Positions 12,001 through 22,790 of a stretch of DNA of 64,000 nt are shown here, piece by piece. The position numbers and the translations under genes were made by a program. The stretch spans positions 83,531,734 to 83,595,733 of the forward strand of contig NC_085136.1 in assembly GCF_035046485.1 (NCBI RefSeq), in the 5' to 3' direction. The notes under the pieces are model-generated. The model was not told the origin of the DNA. It saw only the letters and a list, made by a program, of their open reading frames with translations, and searched no databases. Each line of letters opens with the position of its first letter. The first letter of the stretch is position 1. The stretch is from Aedes albopictus. Lineage: Eukaryota; Arthropoda; Insecta; Diptera; Culicidae.

Positions 12001-13300
12001 TTCCTTCAGGGATTCCTCCAGGAATTCCTTCAGGGATTCCTCCAGGAATTCCTTCAGGGATTCCTCCAGGAATTCCTTCAGGGATTCCTCCAGGAATTCC
12101 TTCAGGGATTCCTCCAGGAATTCCTTCAGGGATTCCTCCAGGAATTCCTTCAGGGATTCCTCCAGGAATTCCTTCAGGGATTCCTCCAGGAATTCCTTCA
12201 GGGATTCCTCCAGGAATTCCTTCAGGGATTCCTCCAGGAATTCCTTCAGGGATTCCTCCAGGAATTCCTTCAGGGATTCCTCCAGGAATTCCTTCAGGGA
12301 TTCCTCCAGGAATTCCTTCAGGGATTCCTCCAGGAATTCCTTCAGGGATTCCTCCAGGAATTCCTTCAGGGATTCCTCCAGGAATTCCTTCAGGGATTCC
12401 TCCAGGAATTCCTTCAGGGATTCCTCCTGGAATTCCTTCAGGGATTCCTCCAGGAATTCCTTCAGGGATTCCTCCGGGAATTCCTTCAGGGATTCCTCCA
12501 GGAATTCCTTCAGGGATTCCTCCAGGAATTCCTTCAGGGATTCCTCCAGGAATTCCTTCAGGGATTCCTCCAGGAATTCCTTCAGGGATTCCTCCAGGAA
12601 TTCCTTCAGGGATTTCTCCGGGAATTCCTTCAGGGATTCCTCCGGGAATTCCTTCAGGGATTCCTCCAGGAATTCCTTCAGGGATTCCTCCGGGAATTCC
12701 TTCAGGGATTCCTCCAGGAATTCCTTCAGGGATTCCTCCGGGAATTCCTTCAGGGATTCCTCCGGGAATTCCTTCAGGGATTCCTCCGGGAATTCCTTCA
12801 GGGATTCCTCCGGGAATTCCTTCAGGGATTCCTCCGGGAATTCCTTCAGGGATTCCTCCGGGAATTCCTTCAGGGATTCCTCCGGGAATTCCTTCAGGGA
12901 TTCCTCCGGGAATTCCTTCAGGGATTCCTCCGGGAATTCCTTCAGGGATTCCTCCGGGAATTCCTTCAGGGATTCCTCCGGGAATTCCTTCAGGGATTCC
13001 TCCGGGAATTCCTTCAGGGATTCCTCCGGGAATTCCTTCAGGGATTCCTCCGGGAATTCCTTCAGGGATTCCTCCGGGAATTTCTTCAGGGATTCCTCCG
13101 GGAATTTCTTCAGGGATTCCTCCGGGAATTTCTTCAGGGATTCCTCCGGGAATTTCTTCAGGGATTCCTCCAGAAATTTCTTCAGGGATTCCTCCAGGAA
13201 TTCCTTCAGGGATTCCTCCAGGAATTCTTCCAGGGATTCCTCCAGGAATACCTTCAGGGATTCCTCCAGGAATTCCTTCAGGGATTCCTTCAGGAATTCC
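7790..13300. repeat. Macro-palindrome inside the array, centre at about 10417
   Basis: Units run in the GGAATTCC...GGAATCCC sense up to the perfect palindrome GAAGGAATTCCTTC at 10411-10424, then in reverse complement until CAGGAATTCCTG at 13291-13302, where the sense returns. Variant order is mirrored: the paired ATCCTTGAAGG variants next to a GGAGAAATCC at about 9016-9060 match AAGGATTTCTCC-type variants at about 11958-11998; the CTGGAAGAATTCC marker at 7853 matches its complement at about 13226; a run of GAAGAAATTCCCGG units matches 13078-13180. Arm lengths differ (about 2.6 versus 2.9 kb), from unit gains and losses after or during inversion. Confidence 0.85.
10418..13292 (-). repeat. Inverted arm of the 24-bp array
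   Basis: Units read TTCAGGGATTCC and TTCAGGAATTCC (proximal part), then CTCCAGGAATTCC, then CTCCGGGAATTCC (distal part). This is the mirror of the left arm, which passes from CCCGG through CCTGG to GAAGG-type units as it nears the centre at 10417. A single TTCCTTAAGGG and TTCCTTCTGG variant lie just right of the centre. Confidence 0.88.
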
Positions 13301-13370
13301 TGGAGGAATCACTGAAGGAATTCCTGAAGGAATCCTTGTAGGAATTCCTGAAGAAATGCCTGAAGGAATT
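13294..13370 (+). repeat. Landmark segment, second copy, 7 kb downstream
   Basis: It repeats the private variants of 6340-6430 in the same orientation (AATCACTGAAGG, then AATCCTTGTAGG, then AAATGCCTGAAGG) but lacks one unit. It lies immediately after the right inversion point. The landmark therefore bounds the palindrome-bearing block on both sides in direct orientation, about 6.97 kb apart. Confidence 0.85.
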
Positions 13371-15540
13371 CCTGGAGGAATCCCTGAAGGAATTCCTGGA
13401 GGAATCCCTGAAGGAATTCCTGGAGGAATCCCTGAAGGAATTCCTGGAGGAATCCCTGAAGGAATTCCTGGAGGAATCCCTGAAGGAATTCCTGGAGGAA
13501 TCCCTGAAGGAATTCCTGGAGGAATCCCTGAAGGAATTCCTGGAGGAATTCCTGAAGGAATTCCTGGAGGAATTCCTGAAGGAATTCCTGGAGGAATTCC
13601 TGAAGGAATTCCTGGAGGAATTCCTGAAGGAATTCCTGGAGGAATTCCTGAAGGAATTCCTGGAGGAATTCCTGAAGGAATCCCTGGAGGAATTCCTGAA
13701 GGAATCCCTGGAGGAATTCCTGAACGAATCCCTGGAGGAGTTCCCGAAGGAATCCCTGGAGGAGTTCCCGAAGGAATCCCTGGAGGAATTCCTGATGGAA
13801 TCCCCGGAGGAATTCCTGAAGAAATCTCTGGAGGAATTCCTGAAGGAATCTCTGGAGGAATTCCTGAAGGAATCTCTGGAGGAATTCCTGAAGGAATCTA
13901 TGGAGGAATTCCTGAAGGAATCTCTGGAGGAATTTCTGGAGGAATCTCTGGAGGAATTCCTGAAGGAATTCCTGGAGGAATTCCTGAAGGAATTCCTGGA
14001 GGAATTTCTGAAGGAATTCCTGGAGGAATTCCTGAAGGAATTCCTGGAGGAATTCCTGAAGGAATTCCTTGAGGAATTCCTGAAGGAATTCCTTGAGGAA
14101 TTCCTGAAGGAATTCCTGGAGGAATTCCTGAAGGAATCCCTGGAGGAATTCCGAAGGAATCCCTGGAGGAATTCCGAAGGAATCCCTGGAGGAATTCCGA
14201 AGGAATCCCTGGAAGAATTCCGAAGGAATCCCTGGAGGAATTCCGAAGGAATCCCTGGAGGAATTCCGAAGGAATCCCTGGAGGAATTCCGAAGGAATCC
14301 CTGGAGGAATTCCGAAGGAATCCCTGGAGGAATTCCGAAGGAATCCCTGGAGGAATTCCGAAGGAATCCCTGGAGGAATTCCGAAGGAATCCCTGGAGGA
14401 ATTCCGAAGGAATCCCTGGAGGAATTCCGAAGGAATCCCTGGAGGAATTCCGAAGGAATCCCTGGAGGAATTCCGAAGGAATCCCTGGAGGAATTCCGAA
14501 GGAATCCCTGGAGGAATTCCGAAGGAATCCCTGGAGGAATTCCGAAGGAATCCCTGGAGGAATTCCGAAGGAATCCCTGGAGGAATTCCGAAGGAATCCC
14601 TGGAGGAATTTCGAAGGAATCCCTGGAGGAATTCCTGAAGGAATCCCTGGAGGAATTCCTGAAGGAATCCCTGGAGGAATTCCTGAACGAATCCCTGGAG
14701 GAGTTCCCGAAGGAATCCCTGGAGGAGTTCCCGAAGGAATCCCTGGAGGAATTCCTGATGGAATCCCCGGAGGAATTCCTGAAGAAATCTCTGGAGGAAT
14801 TCCTGAAGGAATCTCTGGAGGAATTCCTGAAGGAATCTCTGGAGGAATTCCTGAAGGAATCTCTGGAGGAATTCCTGAAGGAATCTCTGGAGGAATTTCT
14901 GGAGGAATCTCTGGAGGAATTCCTGAAGGAATTCCTGGAGGAATTCCTGAAGGAATTCCTGGAGGAATTTCTGAAGGAATTCCTGGAGGAATTCCTGAAG
15001 GAATTCCTGGAGGAATTCCTGAAGGAATTCCTGGAGGAATTCCTGAAGGAATTCCTGGAGGAATTCCTGAAGGAATCCCTGGAGGAATTCCGAAGGAATC
15101 CCTGGAGGAATTCCGAAGGAATCCCTGGAGGAATTCCGAAGGAATCCCTGGAAGAATTCCGAAGGAATCCCTGGAGGAATTCCGAAGGAATCCCTGGAGG
15201 AATTCCGAAGGAATCCCTGGAGGAATTCCGAAGGAATCCCTGGAGGAATTCCGAAGGAATCCCTGGAGGAATTCCGAAGGAATCCCTGGAGGAATTCCGA
15301 AGGAATCCCTGGAGGAATTCCGAAGGAATCCCTGGAGGAATTCCGAAGGAATCCCTGGAGGAATTCCGAAGGAATCCCTGGAGGAATTCCGAAGGAATCC
15401 CTGGAGGAATTCCGAAGGAATCCCTGGAGGAATTCCGAAGGAATCCCTGGAGGAATTCCGAAGGAATCCCTGGAGGAATTCCGAAGGAATCCCTGGAGGA
15501 ATTTCGAAGGAATCCCTGGAGGAATTCCAAAGGAATCCCT
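13371..15540 (+). repeat. Second higher-order duplication, about 0.9-0.96-kb period
   Basis: The variant string TGAACGAATC followed by GGAGTTCCCGAAGG occurs at 13721 and 14684 (offset 963). GGAAGAATTC occurs at 14211 and 15150 (offset 939) and ATTTCGAAGG at 14608 and 15501 (offset 893). Offsets fall by 24 and then 46 bp, i.e. one 24-bp and two 23-bp units were lost along the second copy. The block includes both 24-bp and 23-bp unit types. Confidence 0.82.
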
Positions 15541-16030
15541 GGAGGAATTCCGAAGGAATCCCTGGAGGAATTCCGAAGGAATCCCTGGAGGAATTCCGAA
15601 GGAATCCCTGGAGGAATTCCGAAGGAATCCCTGGAGGAATTCCGAAGGAATCCCTGGAGGAATTCCGAAGGAAACCCTGGAGGAATTCCGAAGGAATCCC
15701 TGGAGGAATTCCGAAGGAATCCCTGGAGGAATTCCGAAGGAATCCCTGGAGGAATCCCTGGAGGAATTTCGAAGAAATCCCTGGAGGAATTTCGAAGGAA
15801 TCCCTGGAGGAATTCCGAAGGAATCCCTGGAGGAATTCCGAAGGAATCCCTGGAGGAATTCCGAAGGAATCCCTGGAGGAATTCCGAAGGAATCCCTGGA
15901 GGAATTCCGAAGGAATCCCTGGAGGAATTCCGAAGGAATCCCTGGAGGAATTCCGAAGGAATCCCTGGAGGAATTCCGAAGGAATCCCTGGAGGAATTCC
16001 GAAGGAATCCCTGGAGGAATTCCGAAGTAT
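14150..16030 (+). repeat. Sub-arrays of 23-bp units (single-base deletion homogenised)
   Basis: At about 14150 the junction CCTGAAGG becomes CCGAAGG, shortening the unit to 23 bp. This form runs to about 14620, and again from about 15088 to 16030, after the 24-bp segment in between. Translation now cycles through all three frames every 69 bp, which shows that no reading frame is being conserved. The array stops abruptly at about 16035 in unique sequence (GGAAATTTTAATTAAAC). Confidence 0.88.
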
Positions 16031-16040
16031 TCCCTGGAAA

Positions 16041-16780
16041 TTTTAATTAAACTCTAGCAGGGTGTTTTTTGCGTCCATAAAGAAATTCCTTTGGCAAAGG
16101 TAAGTATGGTCTTGTTTCAAATATTCTTAGAGTGTCAAAAAACCATGCGCCTTTCATTTGCGTCTGTTGACTTCTGTTTGCCGTTGCTCACTTCTTTTCA
16201 CTCAGAATAAGAGGAAAAAAAAAACTACTGCGGTGGCTGTGTGTAAAGGTATGCCATTCCCGGACTGTGCCAGTCCTTTTGAACCCCTTCCATGAGGCAA
16301 GCTACTGTTTGTCCCTCCCAAGTAGGAAACTAGGTAAATAGGATAATGGATTTGAGCTACTTGTCTTGGATTGGAAGGTGCTTCTGGGGAAGTTAAATTA
16401 AGTCGTTTTCGCGATGAATTGTGCATTTACTGAAAAGAAGATGACTGGGGTCATAAGATGTGTGGACATTTTACCAGAGGCGTTAAAAATAATACGTTTT
16501 TGATTCTTACCATCATCATTCCCTAGTAATCAATGTTCTGATAAAAGGTTTCACTGCCGTGGGTAGCATAGTTACCCCATGTTACTTTTCTATGAGCATG
16601 ACTTTTCTTCGCCAAATGATCTACATTCAGAAATTTGTCTCGATTAGTATACTTTGTACGAAAACATCATCAAGCCAATTCGTTCCATGTTCAATCATCA
16701 AAAGATGTCTCAAGTTCGTTATTTTTCTTAAAATTTGCCCAATGTTCAATTTATGTGCCTTAAAAGCTGTCATATAAATG
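16041..16780. other. No recognisable feature
   Basis: Unique-looking sequence right of the array. I find no gene, RNA or repeat I can support. Confidence 0.4.
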
Positions 16781-17350
16781 ATAAGGAACGAGGAATGATT
16801 AGTGAGAAATGAAGAGTGAGAAAAAAGCAGTGTAGAATGTGGAATGAGTAGTAAAGAGTGAGAAGTTTGAGTAAGTTGTGAGGAGTAACCAGTGAAGACT
16901 GTAGGGCAGTGAGAAGTGAGCAGTGCAAAGTAATAAGTGAGAAGCTTGGCACACGTTGTGAGGAGTGAACGGTAAATAGTGAGAGATAAGCAGTGAATAG
17001 AGAAGAGTGAGAAGCAAGGAGTGCAAAATAGTGAGAAAAGTAAAGCTGTGAATTGTGAGATGTAAGCAGTGAGGAGTTAAAAGCGAGTAATTGAAATGTG
17101 TAGCGATTACTGAGTATTGAGTGTAAAGTGAGGAGTGAGAAGTGATTAGCTGGGAGACTGTGAACTGTAAATAGTGAGAGATGAGCAGTGAATAGTGAAG
17201 AGTGAGAAGCAAAGAGTGCAAAGCAGTGAGAAGTGTGATGCTGTGAATTGTGAGATATAAGCAGTGAGGAGTTAAGAGCGTGTAACTCAAATGAGTAGCG
17301 ATTGCTGAGTATTGAACAGTGAAAAGTGAGGAGTGAGAAGTGATTAGCTG
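16781..17350. repeat. Purine-rich degenerate minisatellite (GAGTGAGAAGTGA type)
   Basis: The plus strand is a long series of variations on AGTGAGAAGTGAGNAGTGA with almost no pyrimidine runs. A larger duplication is visible: the segment around 16900-17110 recurs around 17150-17345, both containing AGCAGTGAATAG, GAAGAGTGAGAAGCAA and GATTAGCTGGGAG-like strings. The minus-strand frames of 198 and 232 codons (rich in S, L, H, T) are by-products. Confidence 0.8.
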
Positions 17351-18340
17351 GGAGTACCCAATGCACGCATAAATACGGTGTATTAAAAGTAAGAAAGATA
17401 GAATAAAAATCAGCAATCTCCTCTTTCCAATCTGATGGAAAATTTTCTTCACAACAAATTTCGCGAAATTAATTCGCTTTGTTTTATTCCCTCGCACGAG
17501 TACCCATTAATCCAACCACAGCAAACTTTTAATTCGGCTCGACTGTCAGCCTGCGGCAATTATTCCATCATCATAAATAACATCGACACCACCACCAACG
17601 AGGATGAAGTCGATCTTGAGGAGACACACGTTTCCATTAAAAGTCGTCAGCCTAGCTTTTTCCATCGCACGCTTACTTCAAGTGAATTCAACGCACATAG
17701 ACACGAATATGATGATGATGGTAGCAGCAGCGGCGCCAAAGTTGCGTCTCATCCGCGAAATGTGCTGCAACTCACTTGGAGTAGAAAATTTATGACACAT
17801 GTGTAATTAAAGTTATGAAGCGTATGCGAAATGGCAGCCAGTAGCAGCACAAGCAGCGAAGCCACACGGTATGTGTAATTCATTAATCTTGCTTTGGGGA
17901 ACGCTTGGGATGGATGGAGGAAGGGAGACATGCATCGTGTCAGTGTCGTTGTCGTTGGTGTGATGGCACACGCCAGGTAGGTGTCTATTTAGCACCTAAT
18001 TCACGGGAGTTCCTGAGGGAGCGAGATCGTTCGGATACCGCCGCACGCTTGTGCTTTTGGCAAGTGATTTTCATATCAAGTTATAATTTGTCAAAGGATG
18101 AGTAGGTTGCTACCGGAAGTTTATTTCATGATTATTTGTCCCATGTCTTTTGGAAAATTCAGTGCCACCTGACGAACGATGGGTGCTAACTGTTAGGTCT
18201 TTTAACCCTTTGAAGCCGGAATTTTTCCAAGCGTTATTATAGAACTTTTCCTACGTATTTCTGTGGTTTTAGTGCTCAACAGCATAGAAAGGGTAGAATA
18301 TGATACAGAATATTTTTTCTAGATATCCTCCTAGGTCCTC
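17351..18340. other. No gene supported; short trinucleotide runs
   Basis: GATGATGATGGTAGCAGCAGC near 17710 gives acidic/alanine-rich chance frames. The 123-codon frame at 17435-17806 has no motif I recognise. Confidence 0.35.
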
Positions 18341-18750
18341 CAAATTGTTGTTGTCCTTAAGTCTACGCGTGTAACAATAACTGCTTTCATCATACAAAGC
18401 TACGATTTGTAATCTATCATGTCCAGTAAGTCCTCTGGAAGTTCAAAAGACAGTATCAGATCAGTCAGGACATCCTAGACTTGACAAACTGTTCTTGAGT
18501 TTGAATCCTCAAGCCTGAAAATTCAATAGACAGTATCAGACCAGTCGGGATATCCTAGGTCATCCAAACTGTTCTTGAGTTCAGATCTTTAAGCCTACGA
18601 GTGCAACGGTAACTTCTTCACAAAGCTATGATTTGTAATCTATCATGTTCAGTAAGTCTCCTGAAAGTTCAATAAACAGTATCCGATCAGTCGGGATATC
18701 ATAGGCCATCCAAACTGTTCTTGAGTTTAGATCCTAAAAAACTTCATTAT
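18341..18750. repeat. Local tandem duplication, about 230-bp period
   Basis: The string beginning TACGCGTGTAACAATAACT at 18364 recurs, diverged, at about 18595 (TACGAGTGCAACGGTAACT), each followed by CGATTTGTAATCTATCATG-like sequence. A sub-block CAGTATCAGA...CAAACTGTTCTTGAGTT occurs three times (about 18450, 18531, 18675), so a smaller duplication is nested in the larger. Confidence 0.75.
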
Positions 18751-19740
18751 AGGACAGTTTGGACGATCCTGAATGTCCCAAGGTTTTAAAAATATCAAGA
18801 AGAACTTCAGATACTTATTAAACACGGTTGATAATGCAACGTTACTCAGTATAACATATATGGCTACTGTTACGAGTGTAGCCTGAAGTTCTGAACTCCA
18901 AAGTAGTTTGGCTGACCAGGAATATCCCTATGGTGTCTGTTAATGATATTGAAGAATTTAAGGGCTTCACGGATCCCAGTAGATTATGTAATGCTTTTAT
19001 TTATGGCGAAATCACATAAAATATGCTTGTAGATTTGAAGGACTTTACTACAGGACAGTTTGGAACATCCAGAACATCCCAGTATAGTAATCATCTTCTG
19101 ATATTCTTGACGAAGATTGAATGTATACAGATGGACGTAACCCATATCCAAGTTCAGCTTTTAGAACAACTGGTATGTCAATTAGTTCGTTTCACATAAC
19201 TTCATGGTGTTCAGGATGTTCTAGGTTGTCAATGAAGTCACAAATACAAATTTACCCATTTTTTCCTAATAGAGGACCCAATTCGATATTTCAATGCTCA
19301 TATTTTGCAGAATATAACGTTTGTTGATTTAGTAAATCCGTTACTTCCATTGAATGGTAATTTCAGGATTATTGACATTTGTTACTTTTTGGGGTTGACC
19401 AAGTTTTTTCCTGGCATATAATTTTTGTTTTCATATTATAGACACGACGGTTCCCTACCGAGAATATGTTTGATAAACATATTGAGACAAATATAAAACT
19501 TAATCAGACTTGTCATATTGCGACAAAATAATCGTTATTATAACACATCCAACAAAATTGATAACATGTCAGATTTGTTTGAAAAGACAAAATATTTACT
19601 CAAATACGACTTTTTAATAAGAAATCATTGAAAACTAGTTTTTGGAATCATGAATATGACTTATACAAGACAACATTTGTTTTGAAAAACTTTGAAACAA
19701 CTGTTATAGGACAAAATGATTAGTTTAAGACTTCTGATTA
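18751..19740. other. No recognisable feature
   Basis: AT-rich sequence with a few diverged ACAGTTTGGA/TCCAAACTGT fragments related to the preceding tandem block. No gene supported. Confidence 0.35.
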
Positions 19741-21300
19741 TGTTTTTGGTATTACTTGGGACGTGAATTTCCGAGGAACATTGAAAGAACTTCTTTGAAG
19801 ATAATTCCAATTCCTCTTTGGAGCCACCATGTTGGTCTTTTTTTTCTGGTTCACTGTCCTTCAAGTTATCAGAAAAAGTTCACCGTCTAATTACCCCTGG
19901 TGTTGTGTGCCCTAGGGCTTCAATTAATACCACCGTCACCAAATCTGGAAAACCTAGTGAAAGAAATGAGATAATCAGTTGCATGAAGTAGAAGAGCTGA
20001 GCAGTTAGGTCGAAAAGGTGTCAAGGGGATGTGACGAAAACTTATCCATAGCTTCCACCAGCAAGCCTTCGTTCAACCAGCTTCATGCGTTGGGCTAGAT
20101 TATTTCAGGCCGGTCCTCGTCAGAGTTGCAAGAAGTCAAGTAAGACGATGGGCGACAGTTATGGTGACATTGTTCATCTGCCTGATATTTCGGACGATGC
20201 CCATCGAAGTAGTGCACAATCTGTATGAATACTGAATTGTGCATCATGGCAGTCCAGTAGTTCAATACACGACGAGGTATACCAGCCAGCTGAAATGCAC
20301 AGCGACGGAACATGCTTCCAAGATGAATGAAGCTCTGGTGCCGTCCTTTACGAGTGCCCAAACAAAGTGGGTGTTCATATCATGGATGTAGCCTTAACAC
20401 GTATTATACCCTCGGTAAAAGTCGTGATAGAGGTGGTAACGACGCATCTCACAAGCCGGACGGTATAACCAGAGAAAGAATCCTGGTTGAATTCTCAAGT
20501 TCTCCCAAGTAACACACAAGCTGAACCACTTTCTGTTGGGTATCTGCACTGGCCTCTACCCGAGCAGGAATCAATAACTGACACATAACTACAGCATACC
20601 AAAGTCAGGTATCATACCAAGTCTAGATATTGGTCGATTATCCTGGTGTTGAAAATAACTTACTTTGGTATTTTGTAGTTATTGATATAATACCTCAACG
20701 AGTTATTGGTTTGTTGTTGAGGACTGCTAGAGGTAGTATTCAATTATGGAAAAATCTCTATTTGTATGGCATAATCGCCGATTATTATTTAGGTATTGCC
20801 ATACCTGATATCATTATTCACGTATTATGCACAGAATACACACCAGTTATTATTTTAGGTATTTTACCTCTTATGCAGGGCTTCTTAAAACCTCCTTCAG
20901 GTTGAAGGTATTCGGTTTTCCATACCTGAGTCTGTTATTCTTCAGCTTTTTTCTCCTGCTCGGGTAGTTGTCATTACAGCCAACGCCACAACGAGGAATA
21001 CAACAAAAAAGCTGGAAACATGCACATTCGACTTGCGATGAGTTCTGCTGAAGCTCTAAAGCACACAGGAAGCTTGTTCTACTGGATTAAAATATTCAAC
21101 ATGGTGGCTCTAGAGAGGAATAGGAACTATCTCTTAAAAAAAATGGCTTTGGAAATTTCTTGAAAACACACTTGGCGGTATTTCTATAGGAATCGCTTAG
21201 GTGATTACCCAGGAACACCCTTGGCAATTCCCCCGAAATCCTCCTGGAAGTTCTTTGTTGAGCTTCCAATTGATTTGCAATTCCCTTGGTTATTTTTAGC
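19741..21300 (-). mobile_element. Dispersed repeat copy A with inverted termini
   Basis: The body (19860-20550 and 20970-21130) is the reverse complement of copy B at 25250-27540. Shared landmarks include GCCCATCGAAGTAGTGCACA versus its complement near 25740, the CCAGCTGAAATGCACAG block, and the CATCGCAAGTCGA string. The outer ends carry inverted copies of CAACATGGTGGCTCYAGAG (about 19825 and 21100) followed by GGAATAGGAACTATC-type sequence, so it looks like a non-autonomous DNA element of about 0.92 kb once the inserted 412-bp element is removed. No transposase is encoded. Confidence 0.65.
20556..20967. mobile_element. Miniature inverted-repeat element inserted in copy A
   Basis: Termini are a perfect 14-bp inverted repeat, CTACCCGAGCAGGA at 20556-20569 and its complement ending at 20967. 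Further matching subterminal CAGGTAT motifs lie inside. Copy B lacks this insertion and runs directly from GGCTGCAATGGCTAA to AGGCCACTAAAGATACCC, which confirms that the 412 bp are an insertion. The interior has weak self-complementarity and no transposase. Related CCCGAGCA termini occur at 58853-59270. Confidence 0.7.
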
Positions 21301-22790
21301 ACAACCGCACAGCATAGTCTTAGTTGAACAGTATCATAGATAATCAGATGACTTGTAGAGAAGCTAGATCTTATGAACAGTTTGGATGAATTCCTTTGGA
21401 CTCTTTAAGCAAATCCAAATCTACAGGCTTAACTTTCCCTTTTTGTGTTTAGATATGTTTTATTTATCTTATAATTAGCATTTCTTGGGAACTCTACAGG
21501 AACTTTCTTGGATTATACCCTACCATTCCTTTGGTTATTTATAATATACTTCATTGACCATTCTTCAAACAGGTCGGAGGTATTCATTCGGCAGTTCTTT
21601 AGAAATTTCCTTGGAATTCAACTAAAAATTCCTATAACAATCCATGAAACTTAATGAAATTGCTATGATCATTGCCTAAGGATCGATCTTCCCCACATGA
21701 GCATTTCCCTGGAATTTTCTTGGCAATTCTCTAAAAATTATCTTGAAATTCTTAAAAAAAATCTTATTTCTCTTTATTTCTTAAATTAATTCACCAAAGT
21801 TTGACTTGCCAATCCGTTAGGAACTCCTTTTTCATTCCTTCAGGAAGTCTCTTCAAGAAATCCTTTATAATTTCTTTGGTAATTTCTCAGGAATTCTTCG
21901 TCATTTTTTCAAGGAATTCCTTGACAGCCCATTTTAGTTGCTGCATTCTATTCTTCAGGAATTTTCTAGCAAATTTTCCGAAAATCACATTCCCATTTTC
22001 TTCGGATTTTTTGCAATCACTAGTTAAGAATTTCTTCAGCCATTTTCTGCTGAAATTCTTGTTTTTTTTTTGACTGCACTGGAAAATCTCAAAAACTTTC
22101 TACAGGATTTCTTCTACGATTCACTTTGACAACCAAAAATTAATTGAGGATGTTTTCTGAATTCTGAATTCTGAATTTTTCCAGGATTGTTTCAGACATT
22201 TTTTTTTTCGAGAATTACTTTGCATTTTTTTAGAGTTCCTAAAAGATCTTTTTTTTTCAAGATTCTACTTCTTTATTCCATTTTTTACAATTTCGATGAT
22301 TATTCTTACAGGTAATGTATTGCCATAAATGTATGCTAGTTTTAAATTTTAACATCAAGACATCATTCGTATCCACAAAATCGCAGGGCTTGAGTGCACC
22401 TATTAGTGTCATAATCGGTGTGTCCACCGACGCAGCATCCTTTTCCACCAACCTTTCAATACACCTCTTCTGATATTTCACCATTTCCAAAAATTTAACC
22501 CGCCCAATTAGCTCCCCCACTCGAAATGACACAATCTTCGTTAAGCATAATGTTCCAACCCTGTAGCTGTAGGGTCTCCACCATCATCGTCGTCGTCTTG
22601 TTGCGTTCCTTCCAACTGCAATTTGCTTCCATATCCCTTAAAATTCCACAGCTTCCCAAGGCCTGTCAAAATCCAATTTCAGATTAACAAAAGACTACCG
22701 TCGGACCGACCGACCAACCAGCCAGCTAAGAAGTGGCCCTAGAAGAGCATAATCTACTGGATGCTGCTGTTGCTGGTACTGATGCTGTTC
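21301..22790. repeat. Long decayed repeat flank, also found at 28535-29060
   Basis: Strings such as TTTCTTTGGTAATTTCTCAG, GGAATTCCTTGACAGCCC and CCAAGGCCTGTCAAAA, ending near CCAGCCAGCTAAG, recur in the same order and orientation at 28535-29060, where the stretch is much shorter. It is an old dispersed repeat or segmental duplication. I see no coding motif. Confidence 0.55.

Larger units (their letters stand above)
4189..16040. repeat. 11.9-kb minisatellite array, 24-bp (later 23-bp) units
   Basis: The basic unit is two 12-mers, GGAATTCCTGGA plus GGAATCCCTGAA, with C/T variation in the first (CCTGG or CCCGG) and GGA/GAA variation at the junction. Each unit carries an EcoRI site inside the 8-bp palindrome GGAATTCC. 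Because 24 is divisible by 3 and the unit lacks stops in most frames, apparent reading frames exceed 2,000 codons on the plus strand and 1,800 on the minus strand, with products such as repeats of [16 protein letters not shown] or RDSSRNSF. The frame is not maintained where units shrink to 23 bp, there is no non-repeat domain, and both strands are open, so I treat this as non-coding satellite DNA. Sub-blocks are listed separately. Confidence 0.95.

Noticed and set aside
7790..13300. Palindrome as a pure sequencing artefact (inverted chimeric read)
   Set aside because: Arm lengths and private variants differ and the array continues in normal sense after 13300 with a landmark copy. An artefact would give identical arms. 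It still needs raw-read confirmation.
4189..16040. CRISPR-like array
   Set aside because: There are no unique spacers; the repeats are directly contiguous and the genome is clearly eukaryotic.
4189..16040. Heat-shock elements in every unit
   Set aside because: GAA and TTC are adjacent (GAATTC) or spaced by other than the required two bases, so the canonical nGAAnnTTCn arrangement is not met.
4042..16050. Frames of 344 to 2,228 codons on both strands ([24 protein letters not shown] repeats)
   Set aside because: They arise from a stop-free 24-bp unit and exist in several frames on both strands at once. They contain no non-repeat domain and are broken in register by the 23-bp units. They are satellite DNA, not structural or silk-like proteins.
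16770..17497. Minus-strand frames of 198 and 232 codons
   Set aside because: They are translations of the GAGTGAGAAGTGA-type low-complexity DNA in two overlapping frames, with only S, L, H, T, F and Y rich sequence.
17435..17806. 123-codon frame as a conserved protein
   Set aside because: No motif recognised, and part of it comes from a GAT/GCA trinucleotide run.
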